A stretch of 64,000 nucleotides of DNA from Wolinella sp052170135 (GTDB lineage: Bacteria; Campylobacterota; Campylobacteria; Campylobacterales; Helicobacteraceae). The stretch covers positions 71,313 to 135,312 of the forward strand of contig JBQNBC010000004.1 of NCBI GenBank assembly GCA_052170135.1, written 5' to 3'. Every line of letters begins with the position of its first letter. Position 1 is the stretch's first letter. Under the pieces are notes generated by a model. It was not told the origin of the DNA and did not search any database. It worked only from the letters and a program-made list of their open reading frames with translations. This document shows positions 44,560 to 54,089 of this stretch, piece by piece. Made by a program: the position numbers and the translations under genes.

Positions 44560-45741
44560 ATGCGCAGAATACTAGCCTATCTCTTGTGTCTATCGACATC
44601 CGCTTTTGCTTCTGGCTATAAAATACCAGAACAATCAATCGACTCTACCGCGCTTTCTGGCGCGAGTGTCGCTGGTAGCTATGGTGCAGACGCTAGCTAT
44701 TACAACCCAGCCAACATGGCATTATCACCATCTGGTAGTGAGATAGAGCTATCTGGCACCTATATTCACCTCACGTCTGTGCGATTCTCAAAAGGGGGCT
44801 ATAGCGAAAATTCAAAGCGTGAAAACTTTCTAGCACCACGATTCCTCTACAGGGGAGAATCAAAAGGCGACTGGCGGTTTGGCTTTGCTTTTGTTACTCC
44901 AGCTGGCCTCTCAAAACGCTGGGAAGATGGCACAATAGGCAAAATGCGCTCAAATGAGTTTACGCTTGAGGTCTTTGAGCTAAATCCATCTGTAGCTTAT
45001 CGTGTTTCCGATTCCTTAGCTATTGGTGCTGGCGTGCGTGGCATTTACACAAAAGGATTGGTAAAAAATGATCTAGTCGCACAAAGATCTTTTCAAGAGC
45101 TTAAAGGCGACACGATAGATTCTGGCTACAATCTCGCACTCTCGTACAAGCCAAATGAAAATAGCACGCTAGCCCTTACGTATCGATCAAAGGTTAATCT
45201 CACAGTCAGTGGAGATGCTGGTATACGCACGCCGTATGGAAATATAGAATCAAAAGTTGCGGTGAAAGTTCCTCTGCCTGCTACACTTGCAGTTGCATTT
45301 GCGCAAAAATGGGAGGATTTTCTCTTTGAAGCGACATGGGATAAAACATATTGGTCAGCATACAAGTCGCTTGACTTTAAGTATGAAAATTCGATGACAT
45401 CAAATCCAATTCTTCGTGCGCTTGATGCGCCAAAGATTAAGGATTGGAAAGATACAGATGCATTTAGATTTGGGATTTCATACTTTCCAAATAGGACATG
45501 GAAGTTTATGGCTGGATTTGCGATAGATGAGAATCCAATCCCAGACAAGAGTGTGGATTTAGAGCTACCTGATTCCTACGCAAAAATCTACTCATTTGGC
45601 GCGCGCTATCGCATAAGCCAAGAATCTGAGCTTGGCATGGCATTTCTACTAAGTGACAAAAACAATAGGAACGCATCCATTGGAAGCTTTAGCAATACGC
45701 AAGCCCACCTGGTCACACTCGGCTACACATATCGCTATTAA
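44560..45741 (+). CDS. FadL/OmpP1-type outer-membrane channel
   Basis: 393 residues from the ATG at 44560; an ATG four codons upstream is possible. The signal peptide (MRRILAYLLCLSTSAFAS) leads into SGYKIPEQSIDSTALSGA, the N-terminal hatch of FadL, then PANMALSP. Alternating beta strands run to a terminal Tyr in YTYRY, the outer-membrane insertion signal. It should take up long-chain fatty acids or other hydrophobic compounds. The acyl-CoA ligase gene follows after 21 bases. Confidence 0.88.
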   Translation: MRRILAYLLCLSTSAFASGYKIPEQSIDSTALSGASVAGSYGADASYYNPANMALSPSGSEIELSGTYIHLTSVRFSKGGYSENSKRENFLAPRFLYRGESKGDWRFGFAFVTPAGLSKRWEDGTIGKMRSNEFTLEVFELNPSVAYRVSDSLAIGAGVRGIYTKGLVKNDLVAQRSFQELKGDTIDSGYNLALSYKPNENSTLALTYRSKVNLTVSGDAGIRTPYGNIESKVAVKVPLPATLAVAFAQKWEDFLFEATWDKTYWSAYKSLDFKYENSMTSNPILRALDAPKIKDWKDTDAFRFGISYFPNRTWKFMAGFAIDENPIPDKSVDLELPDSYAKIYSFGARYRISQESELGMAFLLSDKNNRNASIGSFSNTQAHLVTLGYTYRY

Positions 45742-45762
45742 TCTCAAGGAGCACCTAATATC

Positions 45763-47310
45763 ATGGACAATATCTACTCATTTTTATCAAGCAGTGCACA
45801 CAAGTACCCATTTAAAACGGCTCTGTTTGTCGATGATAAAAAGATTAGTTTTCGTGATCTTTTAAAGGAGAGCGACAGAATCGCATCATTTTTGACAAAA
45901 GAGGGAATCGGCAAAGGGGATTGTGTCGCGGTAATCATGGCAAACTCATGGGAGTATGTTGCAACGATCTTTGGAGTGTTTCGCACAGGAGCGATATTGG
46001 TGCCGATAAACACAATGCTAAAGAGTGATGAGATGCAATATGTCATCAAAGATAGTGGCGCATCTTTGGCATTTGTGAGTGGTAAATTTTTCAAAGAAAC
46101 ACAGTGGTTGCTATATACTGCAGGGCTCAAAAAAATAGTTTGGCATGATGCGGATATACTCTATGATGAACAAAATATCTCATATAGCTCAATCCCGTAC
46201 AACGGAATCTTAGATACAGAATGGGCTAGTGGCGATGAGAATATCGCTGCGATAATCTACACATCTGGAACGACTGGATTCCCAAAGGGAGCGATGCTAA
46301 CACATAACAACTTCATTTCAAACCTGCAAGCCGTAAGCACACATATAAAAGTGAGACAAAATGATAGGTTTATCGTTTATTTACCGATGTTTCACGTCTT
46401 TACATTGACCACTACGATTCTCCTTCCAATGTATAGCGCCTGCACGCTTGTTATTATCAAACAGCTGATGCCTTTTAGCAATATACTAAAACAAGTTCTA
46501 TTAAAACGAGTGAGCATATTTATCGGTGTGCCAGATGTCTATAACGCACTCATTCGTGCAAAGTTGCCATGGTATTTTATGTGGTTTAATTCAATTAGAA
46601 TTTTTGTCTCTGGCGCATCGGCTCTTAGTGATACGATTCTTCAACGGTACAAAGAGAAATTTAAGCGCGCAGTTATGATTGAGGGGTATGGACTTAGCGA
46701 ATGCTCGCCAATTGTCGCTGTAAATAAACTAGAAAAGCAATGTGCCTCATCAGTTGGGACGCCATTACCTGGGTATGAGGTAAAAATAGTCAACAAAGAA
46801 TTAATTGAGGTGCCTCGCGGAGAAAAGGGTGAAATCATCGTCAAGGGTGGTTGTGTAATGAAGGGCTATCTTAACCACGAAGAAGCAACACAAAATACGA
46901 TCATAAATGGCTGGTTGCTCACTGGGTATATCGGCTACATGGACGAGGATGGCTTTATCTATATCTCTGACCGTAAAAAAGACCTCATCATTTCAAAAGG
47001 AATCAATATCTATCCTCGCGAGATTGAAGAGGTTATTTTAAATGGATTCTCACAGATAAAAGCGTGCGCGGTCGTGGGATATAGAGATGAGATTCTTGAT
47101 GAGACTCCAGTTGCTTTTGTCGAGTATGACAACGAAGATGACGCGGCAATGCACAATGAAATCGAGATAAAAAACTACCTAAAACGCCACTTGGCTAACT
47201 TTAAGATACCAAAATATATATATGAACGGCATGAGCTACCCAAAAATGCAACTGGTAAGGTTTTAAAGAGAGTTCTAAGAGATGAATTGCAAGAGCGTGG
47301 ACTGTCCTAG
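45763..47310 (+). CDS. Long-chain acyl-CoA/acyl-ACP ligase (AMP-forming)
   Basis: 515 residues; ATG after AAGGAG. ATP/AMP motif IIYTSGTTGFPKGAML (about 163-178), YGLSECSP, and the C-terminal lysine in KNATGKVLKR show a complete adenylating enzyme; DRKKDLIISKGINIYPREIE is the hinge. It would activate fatty acids entering through the FadL-like channel just upstream. No beta-oxidation genes are nearby, so incorporation into lipids is more likely than degradation (inference). Confidence 0.88.
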   Translation: MDNIYSFLSSSAHKYPFKTALFVDDKKISFRDLLKESDRIASFLTKEGIGKGDCVAVIMANSWEYVATIFGVFRTGAILVPINTMLKSDEMQYVIKDSGASLAFVSGKFFKETQWLLYTAGLKKIVWHDADILYDEQNISYSSIPYNGILDTEWASGDENIAAIIYTSGTTGFPKGAMLTHNNFISNLQAVSTHIKVRQNDRFIVYLPMFHVFTLTTTILLPMYSACTLVIIKQLMPFSNILKQVLLKRVSIFIGVPDVYNALIRAKLPWYFMWFNSIRIFVSGASALSDTILQRYKEKFKRAVMIEGYGLSECSPIVAVNKLEKQCASSVGTPLPGYEVKIVNKELIEVPRGEKGEIIVKGGCVMKGYLNHEEATQNTIINGWLLTGYIGYMDEDGFIYISDRKKDLIISKGINIYPREIEEVILNGFSQIKACAVVGYRDEILDETPVAFVEYDNEDDAAMHNEIEIKNYLKRHLANFKIPKYIYERHELPKNATGKVLKRVLRDELQERGLS

Positions 47311-47321
47311 GGCAGTTTTTT
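47301..47321 (+). terminator. Intrinsic terminator overlapping the acyl-CoA ligase stop
   Basis: ACTGTC-CTAG-GGCAGT forms a 6-bp stem (one G-T pair) directly followed by TTTTTT. The stop codon TAG lies in the loop region, so the CDS ends inside the hairpin. Confidence 0.8.
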
Positions 47322-47368
47322 AAAGTATCTTTTTGTAGAATCGGCAAATTTTCTATAAAGGTAACCAC

Positions 47369-48091
47369 GTGCATAATAAGCAAAGACGTGTGCTAGTGAA
47401 ATTTTCTGGTGAGGCACTAGCTGGTGATAATGGCTTTGGAATCGATACAAAGATTTTGGAATATATAGCCGGGGAGATCAGATCCCTGTCAGAAAATGGC
47501 ATAGAAGTAGGAATCGTTATAGGTGGTGGGAATATCATCCGTGGTGTAAGTGCAGCAAAAGATGGTGTAATCCGCAGAACAAGTGGCGATTACATGGGTA
47601 TGCTAGCTACAGTAATAAACGCCGTGGCAATGCAAGAGGCACTAGAGCACGCAGGACTTGATGTGCGCGTCCAAAGTGCGATAGAGCTAAAAGAGATTTG
47701 CGAGAGCTATATCTATCGGCGTGCGATCCGACATCTCGAAAAGGGACGGGTTGTCATTTTTGGTGCAGGCACAGGGAATCCATTTTTTACCACAGATACT
47801 GCAGCAACGCTTAGGGCTATTGAGATTGGTGCTAGCATGATTATTAAGGCGACAAAAGTTGATGGCGTATACGACAAAGACCCAAATAAGTTTAGCGATG
47901 CGAAAAAGCTGGATACACTAAGCTATGAACGTGCACTTGACGACCATATCAAAGTTATGGACGATACAGCTATTGCACTTGCAAAGGATAATAAATTACC
48001 AATAGTGGTTTGCAACATGTTTAAGAGTGGGAATTTGCTAGAAATAATCAGAGGCAACACATCGCTATGTTCCATAGTTGGACAACTATAA
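47369..48091 (+). CDS. pyrH: UMP kinase
   Basis: 240 residues; GTG start after AAAGGT. RVLVKFSGEALAGDNGFGID, VIGGGNIIRG and the phosphate-binding GAGTGNPFFTTDTAA are the family motifs. It phosphorylates UMP to UDP and is essential. It begins the pyrH-rpoZ-spoT-tyrS run, whose order I also recall from H. pylori. Confidence 0.97.
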   Translation: MHNKQRRVLVKFSGEALAGDNGFGIDTKILEYIAGEIRSLSENGIEVGIVIGGGNIIRGVSAAKDGVIRRTSGDYMGMLATVINAVAMQEALEHAGLDVRVQSAIELKEICESYIYRRAIRHLEKGRVVIFGAGTGNPFFTTDTAATLRAIEIGASMIIKATKVDGVYDKDPNKFSDAKKLDTLSYERALDDHIKVMDDTAIALAKDNKLPIVVCNMFKSGNLLEIIRGNTSLCSIVGQL

Positions 48092-48123
48092 GAATCTAAA
48101 ATATACAACAAAAGGAATAGACA

Positions 48124-48339
48124 ATGCAAAGAATAGAAGAGATCGCTTTTAAAGCACTTAGCCGCGTGAAAAATGACAGATATCTACTTTCAAATATACT
48201 ATTTTCAAGAATCGACGAGCTGGGAAAGGGCGCGAAGCCACTAGTAAACATGGATGTAAAACGACATAAACTAGCTGATATTGCCATGCTAGAGATTGCC
48301 GAGGGTAAAATCGAGCTAGCACAAATCGAGCAGTTGTAA
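48124..48339 (+). CDS. rpoZ: RNA polymerase omega subunit
   Basis: 71 residues, typical for this phylum. MQRIEEIAFKALSRVKNDRY, VNMDVKRHKLADIAMLEIAEGKI and the helical ending fit omega, which binds beta-prime and is part of the ppGpp site in many bacteria. It lies just upstream of spoT, as is usual. Confidence 0.88.
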   Translation: MQRIEEIAFKALSRVKNDRYLLSNILFSRIDELGKGAKPLVNMDVKRHKLADIAMLEIAEGKIELAQIEQL

Positions 48340-48354
48340 TTTAGATTTCACACT

Positions 48355-48362
48355 GGGGGGGG
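48355..48362 (+). repeat. G8 tract in the spoT ribosome-binding region
   Basis: Eight consecutive G end 5 bases before the TTG start of spoT, where the Shine-Dalgarno sequence should be. Poly-G runs of eight or more are often variable in length in Campylobacter and Helicobacter. A change would alter ribosome spacing rather than frame. Confidence 0.75.
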
Positions 48363-48367
48363 TTGTT

Positions 48368-50515
48368 TTGGAGTTTTTTGATCGTGTTGCCAGTATAACT
48401 ACCCCAGCAAAAGCCACTGAACTACTCTATACACTCGCTACCGTTACGCCATCAATAGATCGCGCCATAGAGTTTGCATTTGAAGCGCACGAGGGTCAAA
48501 AGCGTAAAAGTGGTGAGCCCTACGTAGTCCACCCGATTCTTGTGTCGTGCATTGTCGCATACTATGGTGGAGATGAGGCAATGATATGTGCCGCGCTTTT
48601 GCATGATGTAGTAGAGGATACAAATTTTAGCCTCGAAGACGTAAGCAGAATCTTTGGCGAAGATGTCGCCTCGCTTGTCGACAGCCTAACAAAGATAGTC
48701 GAGATTCGTGAGGAGGAGCTGCCACCAGCCACATCAAATCAAAAACTTGTGATAGCAGCGATGAGCTTTAGAAAAATGCTAGTCGCATCCATTAAGGACA
48801 TTCGAGCGCTTGTTATTAAGCTATGTGATCGCTCGCATAACATGCTGACATTAGACGCCCTGCCAGAAAAAAAGCGGATAAGAATCTCCGAAGAGACGCT
48901 TGTAGTCTATGCTCCCATTGCGCATAGACTCGGGATATCCTCCATGAAAAATGAGTTAGAGGATATGAGTTTTCATTACATTTTTCCAGATGAGTATCGC
49001 AAGATAGATGACTACTTCAGCCAAAATCGCCAAGCAATCCAGTTAAAACTACACACGTTTATCGATAAAATCAAGCATCTACTAATGAGAGAAGGAATCC
49101 CGGATAGCAATTTTTCAATCTCAAGTCGTATCAAACGCCACTACTCAATCTATCTAAAAATGCAACGCAAGGGAATCTCAATCGAAGAGGTGCTTGATCT
49201 ACTTGCGATTCGTATTATCGTCAAAGAGCCACTTGATTGCTATAAAGTACTCGGGATTCTTCACTTGGAACTAAAGCCAATCGTATCGCGTTTTAAGGAC
49301 TATATCGCGCTACCAAAGGAGAATGGATACCAGACTATTCACACTACACTTTTTGATGATTCATCTATCTTTGAAGTGCAAGTGCGCACAGAAGACATGC
49401 ACAAAAGTGCCGAATATGGTGTTGCTGCACACTGGAAATACAAAACTGGGGGTATCACGCCTTCGCTTAGTTGGTTATCTGATCTACAGTTTCAAAACAA
49501 TACTATTGAGGAGTTTTACGAGCTTGTTAAGAATGACCTATACCGCGAGGATATCACGGTGTTTTCGCCGCTTGGGGATACATATATGTTGCCCTCTGGT
49601 GCGGTTGCGCTTGACTTTGCATATGCTGTGCATTCAGAGGTAGGCAACCGCGCGAAAGAGGTATATGTAAATAATCAGCGAGTATCCCTGCTGACTGTGC
49701 TAAAAAGTGGCGACATAGTAAGAATCGTAACCTCAAAAGAGCCTATCGTGCGCGCATCATGGGTTGATGCAGTAAAGACTTCGCGTGCAAAGAATCAGAT
49801 TCGCGTAAATTCTGCTATGAAATTGCGCGAGATTGAACGAAAGAGCGCGATAAATATTTTAGCGACTATTTTTGGCAAGAGCGCGGAGGAGATTCTTGTA
49901 TTTATAAAGGATGCAAATCTCGATTCTTCGGTGCATAGAGCCTGTACGGACTTAAGCTATCTAAAAGAACTAAAAGGGCGCATCAATAATAGTACGCGCA
50001 AAGACAGTGGGCTTCTAAGTAGAATCAAAATCAAGATTCTGAAGTTTAAGGAGTTTGATTTTGATAATCTCGCCGTGCACTCAAACTATAATATAAGCGA
50101 GGCACTCTTTGACTACTGTTGTCATCCAAAATACGGCGATGAGATTATCGCATTAAAGAGTGGTTCAAAGGCGTTTGTCCATCACAAGCTATGCGAGCGT
50201 GCACAAGGTGAAATCGACAAAGGTGCAAAGATGGTCTATGTCGAATGGGTCAAGGATAAAATGGCCTCATATCAAGTTATAGTCGCGCTAGAGAATCAAA
50301 AGGGTGTTTTGGCTAGCTTCTTGCAGTTTTTAGCCAAAAACGATATAAACGTGTTAGGCGTGGAGCTTGGTAGCCAAAAAAGTAGCTACACATCACACTG
50401 CGAGCTACAAATCGAAAGCCATATAAAAGATGCGAAGTTGCTACGAAATATCCTATCGCAACGCTTTAGAATCATCGATTTATACAGCCATAAAGATGCT
50501 TATAGCGGTAATTAA
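48368..50515 (+). CDS. spoT: Bifunctional (p)ppGpp synthetase/hydrolase SpoT
   Basis: 715 residues; TTG start. HD hydrolase domain with ALLHDVVEDT (HD at 79-80), synthetase domain (about 235-355, SSRIKRHYSIYLKMQ and LAIRIIVKEP), TGS domain (about 395-455) and a C-terminal ACT domain. It is the single long RSH enzyme usual in this phylum and makes and removes the stringent-response signal. A G8 run sits at its ribosome site. Confidence 0.95.
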   Translation: MEFFDRVASITTPAKATELLYTLATVTPSIDRAIEFAFEAHEGQKRKSGEPYVVHPILVSCIVAYYGGDEAMICAALLHDVVEDTNFSLEDVSRIFGEDVASLVDSLTKIVEIREEELPPATSNQKLVIAAMSFRKMLVASIKDIRALVIKLCDRSHNMLTLDALPEKKRIRISEETLVVYAPIAHRLGISSMKNELEDMSFHYIFPDEYRKIDDYFSQNRQAIQLKLHTFIDKIKHLLMREGIPDSNFSISSRIKRHYSIYLKMQRKGISIEEVLDLLAIRIIVKEPLDCYKVLGILHLELKPIVSRFKDYIALPKENGYQTIHTTLFDDSSIFEVQVRTEDMHKSAEYGVAAHWKYKTGGITPSLSWLSDLQFQNNTIEEFYELVKNDLYREDITVFSPLGDTYMLPSGAVALDFAYAVHSEVGNRAKEVYVNNQRVSLLTVLKSGDIVRIVTSKEPIVRASWVDAVKTSRAKNQIRVNSAMKLREIERKSAINILATIFGKSAEEILVFIKDANLDSSVHRACTDLSYLKELKGRINNSTRKDSGLLSRIKIKILKFKEFDFDNLAVHSNYNISEALFDYCCHPKYGDEIIALKSGSKAFVHHKLCERAQGEIDKGAKMVYVEWVKDKMASYQVIVALENQKGVLASFLQFLAKNDINVLGVELGSQKSSYTSHCELQIESHIKDAKLLRNILSQRFRIIDLYSHKDAYSGN

Positions 50516-50525
50516 AGGGAGTAAG

Positions 50526-51746
50526 ATGGAATCTGATATATCACTGAAAGTAGAAGAGGCTATGCGCGAAATAACTAGGGGTGCGAGTGAGATAATAGGG
50601 CTTGGCTACATTCAGGGCTTGGTTGAGCGTTATTTTAGGAGTGGTGAGAGCTTTCAATTAAAGACGGGCTTTGACCCGACAGCACCAGATCTTCACTTGG
50701 GGCACACTGTGATAATACAAAAAATGGCGGTGTTGCAAAAATATGGTGCGGTAGTTACATTTCTAATAGGCGACTATACTGCTATGATAGGTGATCCATC
50801 TGGTAAAAGTGAGACGCGCAAGCCTCTAACTCGCGAACAAGTAATGAAAAATGCAAAGAGCTATGAAGAGCAAGTGTTTAAGATTCTCGATCCAAGCAGA
50901 ACAGTGATTCGCTTTAATTCAGAGTGGTTAGAAAAGCTAGGTACAGCCGGGATGATTGAACTGACGGCAAAATTCTCCGTTGCGCGCATGCTTGAACGCG
51001 ATGATTTTGAGAAGCGATACAAAGCGCAGTCGCCAATTAGCATTGTTGAGTTTATCTATCCACTTCTGCAAGGGTACGATTCTGTCGCGCTAAAGTCAGA
51101 CATTGAGTTTGGTGGTACAGACCAGAAATTCAATCTCTTGATGGGGCGCCACCTACAGCGTAGCTATGGACTCAATAAAGAGCAATCAGTACTAATGATG
51201 CCTATCTTAGAAGGACTTGATGGCGTCCAAAAGATGAGCAAGAGTCTTGGTAACTACGTAGGCGTCACCGAAGAGCCAAACTCGATGTATGCTAAGATTC
51301 TCAGCATATCAGATACTATGATGTGGCGATATTATGAGCTTTTGAGTGATAAGAGCTTAAGTGAAATCGAACAACTAAAAAAAGATGTGAATAGTGGCGT
51401 AGCACATCCCAAAAAAGTCAAAGAGAATCTAGCCCTAGAGATCACTGCTCGCTATCATGGAACTAGCGCGGCAAACGCAGCAAAAGATGAGTTTGATAAG
51501 GTTTTTGCACGTGGCGATATTCCTAGCGAGATACCAGAGTTTAATACTTCGGGCGAGACTTGGATATGCAAGGCAATGGTAGATGGCGGTATAGTGCCCT
51601 CTACTTCGCAAGCGCGCCGAGATATAGAATCAGGTGCAGTCCGTGTAAATCAAGAAAAAATCAGCGATATAAATCTACATCTCACAAGTGGCGAATATAT
51701 AATTCAGGTCGGTAAGAGGAAATTTTTACGCCTGCTGGTAAATTAA
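50526..51746 (+). CDS. tyrS: Tyrosyl-tRNA synthetase
   Basis: 406 residues from the ATG at 50526 (GGGAG upstream); the frame is open further into spoT, but that part is not family-like. PTAPDLHLGHT carries the HIGH-type motif, and KMSKSLGNYV the KMSKS motif; a C-terminal S4 domain (SQARRDIESGAVRVN) binds tRNA. It lies 10 bases after spoT. Confidence 0.96.
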   Translation: MESDISLKVEEAMREITRGASEIIGLGYIQGLVERYFRSGESFQLKTGFDPTAPDLHLGHTVIIQKMAVLQKYGAVVTFLIGDYTAMIGDPSGKSETRKPLTREQVMKNAKSYEEQVFKILDPSRTVIRFNSEWLEKLGTAGMIELTAKFSVARMLERDDFEKRYKAQSPISIVEFIYPLLQGYDSVALKSDIEFGGTDQKFNLLMGRHLQRSYGLNKEQSVLMMPILEGLDGVQKMSKSLGNYVGVTEEPNSMYAKILSISDTMMWRYYELLSDKSLSEIEQLKKDVNSGVAHPKKVKENLALEITARYHGTSAANAAKDEFDKVFARGDIPSEIPEFNTSGETWICKAMVDGGIVPSTSQARRDIESGAVRVNQEKISDINLHLTSGEYIIQVGKRKFLRLLVN

Positions 51747-51760
51747 GAATCGAGGTAATC

Positions 51761-52861
51761 ATGAATGAGCGATCGACTACACTGCCACATCTTAAAATTG
51801 GAAAATATACGATTCCATTCCCTATCGTGCAGGGTGGAATGGGCGTTGGCATTAGCTGGGATGAATTAGCCGGCAATGTATCAAAAGAGGGCGGATTAGG
51901 CATTGTTAGTACCGTCGGGACTGGCTATTACAAAGCTTTTGAATTTGTAGAAAAACTAGTAGCATCTCGCCCGCTTGAGGTAGCAAATTTCTATTCCAAA
52001 AATGCACTAAATGAAATTTTCAAAAAAGCACGTGAAATCTGTGGTGATGCCCCGCTTGGCGCGAATGTCCTCTATGCAATCAATGACTATGGGCGCGTAG
52101 TGCGCGATGCATGCGAGGCGGGTGCAAATATGATTATTACCGGGGCTGGATTACCTACAAATATGCCAGAGTTTACTTCAAACTTCCCAGATGTCGCACT
52201 CATACCCATAGTATCATCAGCGAAAGCTCTCAGGATTCTTTGCAAGCGATGGGAGGGTCGATATAAAAGGATGCCAGATGCTGTTGTTGTCGAAGGGCCT
52301 CTATCTGGAGGGCATCAGGGCGTATCATACGAGGACTGCTTTAAGCCAGAGTATCAGCTAGAAGCGGTACTACCAGAAGTAGTAGAAGAGGCGAAAAACT
52401 GGGGCAGTATGCCGTTGCTAGCCGCTGGAGGAATTTGGGATAGGGCTGATATTGATAAATTTATGGCTCTTGGCGCATCTGGCGTACAGATGGGGACGCG
52501 TTTCCTAGGAGTGCACGAGTGCGATGCAAAAGCGTATCATGAGATAATGCCAAGAATTACACAAGATGAAATCAAGCTAGTAAAATCACCCGTTGGCTAC
52601 CCTGCACGTGCAGTTATGACTGGAGTTATGGAGCGACTAAAAGATGGAGATGCGCCAAAAGTGCGATGTATAAGCAACTGTGTCGCACCATGCAAGAGAG
52701 GTGAAGAGGCAAAAGCAGTAGGCTATTGCATCGCCGATCGCCTAAGTGATGGATTCCTAGGGAATCTCCGTAATGGACTCTACTTCACTGGCTCCAATGG
52801 CTATAAAATAGATAAGATCATCCATGTGAGAGAACTGTTTGATGAGCTCGTGCGGGGTTAG
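51761..52861 (+). CDS. Nitronate monooxygenase-like FMN oxidoreductase
   Basis: 366 residues. A TIM-barrel NPD/FabK-like protein: PIVQGGMGVGISWDELAG, ITGAGLPTNMPEF, VVEGPLSGGHQGVSYED and LLAAGGIWDRADIDKFMALG, the FMN-phosphate site. The family oxidises alkyl nitronates such as propionate-3-nitronate; some members act instead as enoyl-ACP reductases, so the substrate is uncertain. It starts 14 bases after tyrS and overlaps amiA. Confidence 0.88.
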   Translation: MNERSTTLPHLKIGKYTIPFPIVQGGMGVGISWDELAGNVSKEGGLGIVSTVGTGYYKAFEFVEKLVASRPLEVANFYSKNALNEIFKKAREICGDAPLGANVLYAINDYGRVVRDACEAGANMIITGAGLPTNMPEFTSNFPDVALIPIVSSAKALRILCKRWEGRYKRMPDAVVVEGPLSGGHQGVSYEDCFKPEYQLEAVLPEVVEEAKNWGSMPLLAAGGIWDRADIDKFMALGASGVQMGTRFLGVHECDAKAYHEIMPRITQDEIKLVKSPVGYPARAVMTGVMERLKDGDAPKVRCISNCVAPCKRGEEAKAVGYCIADRLSDGFLGNLRNGLYFTGSNGYKIDKIIHVRELFDELVRG

Positions 52862-54080
52862 AATCCTTGCATTCTTGTGGCTATTTTTTGCCACATCACT
52901 GCTTGCTAGTATGCCAAGGATCACTGAAATTTCGATAAATGGCGGTGAACTTGAGCTTAGATTTGATAACGCGCTACCAGCTACAAATTTCAAGCATTTC
53001 ACACTAAACAACGGTGGTGGATTTCGCGATGTATATGACATAAGTGCAATTCTTGCGACTAAGAATCTACCAACAGAGCTAGACAATATAAAGCTAAGAA
53101 TTGCACAAAATGACCCAGCAAAAGTGAGAATTGTCCTAAGCTCAAATCAAGAACTAAAAAGCACTCTCTCAGTAATAAAAAATATAGCCACTATAAAAGT
53201 AAGTGGTACAGATGACAGCAAAAGTAGTGGAAACACGATAATTGCTTCTCTTTTTGGCAATGTAGATACAGAAAAAAGCCAGTCAGTAACAGAATCGACG
53301 AGTAAAAACGAAAAATCTAAGTCTACTACCAATAAAAAAGAAACTAAGCCTCAAGCAAGTACAAAACAGTCGCACAAAACCATAAGCACCATAGGCACAG
53401 GCAAGAGAATCGTCCTTGACCCAGGGCATGGAGGGAAGGATTGTGGTGCTATTGGCGCAGGGAAAGTATGTGAAAAAGATGTGGTGCTAAAAGTATCCAA
53501 ATATCTCGCTGAGGAGCTAAAAGAGCGCGGATACAATGTATTTTTGACGCGCACAACAGATGTTTTTATAACACTTCGCAATCGTACAAAATTTGCCAAC
53601 GACAAAGACGCTGACCTTTTTATCTCAATTCACGCAAATGCCGTCCCAAAAGATAAAGTAGCAAAAATGCAGGGGATAGAGAGCTACTTTCTCTCCACGG
53701 CGCGAAGTGAACGCGCCAAAAATGCTGCCGCACTTGAGAATAAAGACGAAATAGAAGAGATGAACTATTTCTCGCGACAATCATTTCTAAATGCGCTAAA
53801 TTCACAGCGACTACTTGCCTCAAACCGCCTAGCTATAGATATTCAAGCAGGTATACTAAACGCACTTCATGGAAGTTTTAGTGGTGTTGTAGATGGTGGC
53901 GTGCGTGAGGGTCCATTTTGGGTGCTAGCTGGTGCGCTAATGCCATCTGTATTACTTGAACTAGGATATATTACACACCCAGAAGAGGGCAAAAAACTCT
54001 CACAAGCAAATTATCAAAAGAGCCTTGCATACGGCATTGCTGAGGGGATAGACGGCTACTTTTTGAAAAATTTTAACTAA
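52842..54080 (+). CDS. amiA: N-acetylmuramoyl-L-alanine amidase
   Basis: 412 residues from the ATG at 52842, overlapping the previous gene by 20 bases (a TTG one codon earlier is possible). Signal peptide, an N-terminal AMIN-like domain (about 25-125), a Ser/Thr/Lys-rich linker (130-185) and an Amidase_3 domain with zinc ligands His in DPGHGGKD, Glu in EKDVVLK and His in SIHANA, plus catalytic Glu in LELGYITHPEEG. It splits septal peptidoglycan during cell separation. Confidence 0.94.
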   Translation: MSSCGVRILAFLWLFFATSLLASMPRITEISINGGELELRFDNALPATNFKHFTLNNGGGFRDVYDISAILATKNLPTELDNIKLRIAQNDPAKVRIVLSSNQELKSTLSVIKNIATIKVSGTDDSKSSGNTIIASLFGNVDTEKSQSVTESTSKNEKSKSTTNKKETKPQASTKQSHKTISTIGTGKRIVLDPGHGGKDCGAIGAGKVCEKDVVLKVSKYLAEELKERGYNVFLTRTTDVFITLRNRTKFANDKDADLFISIHANAVPKDKVAKMQGIESYFLSTARSERAKNAAALENKDEIEEMNYFSRQSFLNALNSQRLLASNRLAIDIQAGILNALHGSFSGVVDGGVREGPFWVLAGALMPSVLLELGYITHPEEGKKLSQANYQKSLAYGIAEGIDGYFLKNFN

Positions 54081-54089
54081 AGGAGCAGC

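Noticed and set aside
50430..50525. N-terminal extension of tyrS into spoT
   Set aside because: The extra 32 residues are unlike TyrRS and encode spoT in another frame; the ATG at 50526 has GGGAG before it.
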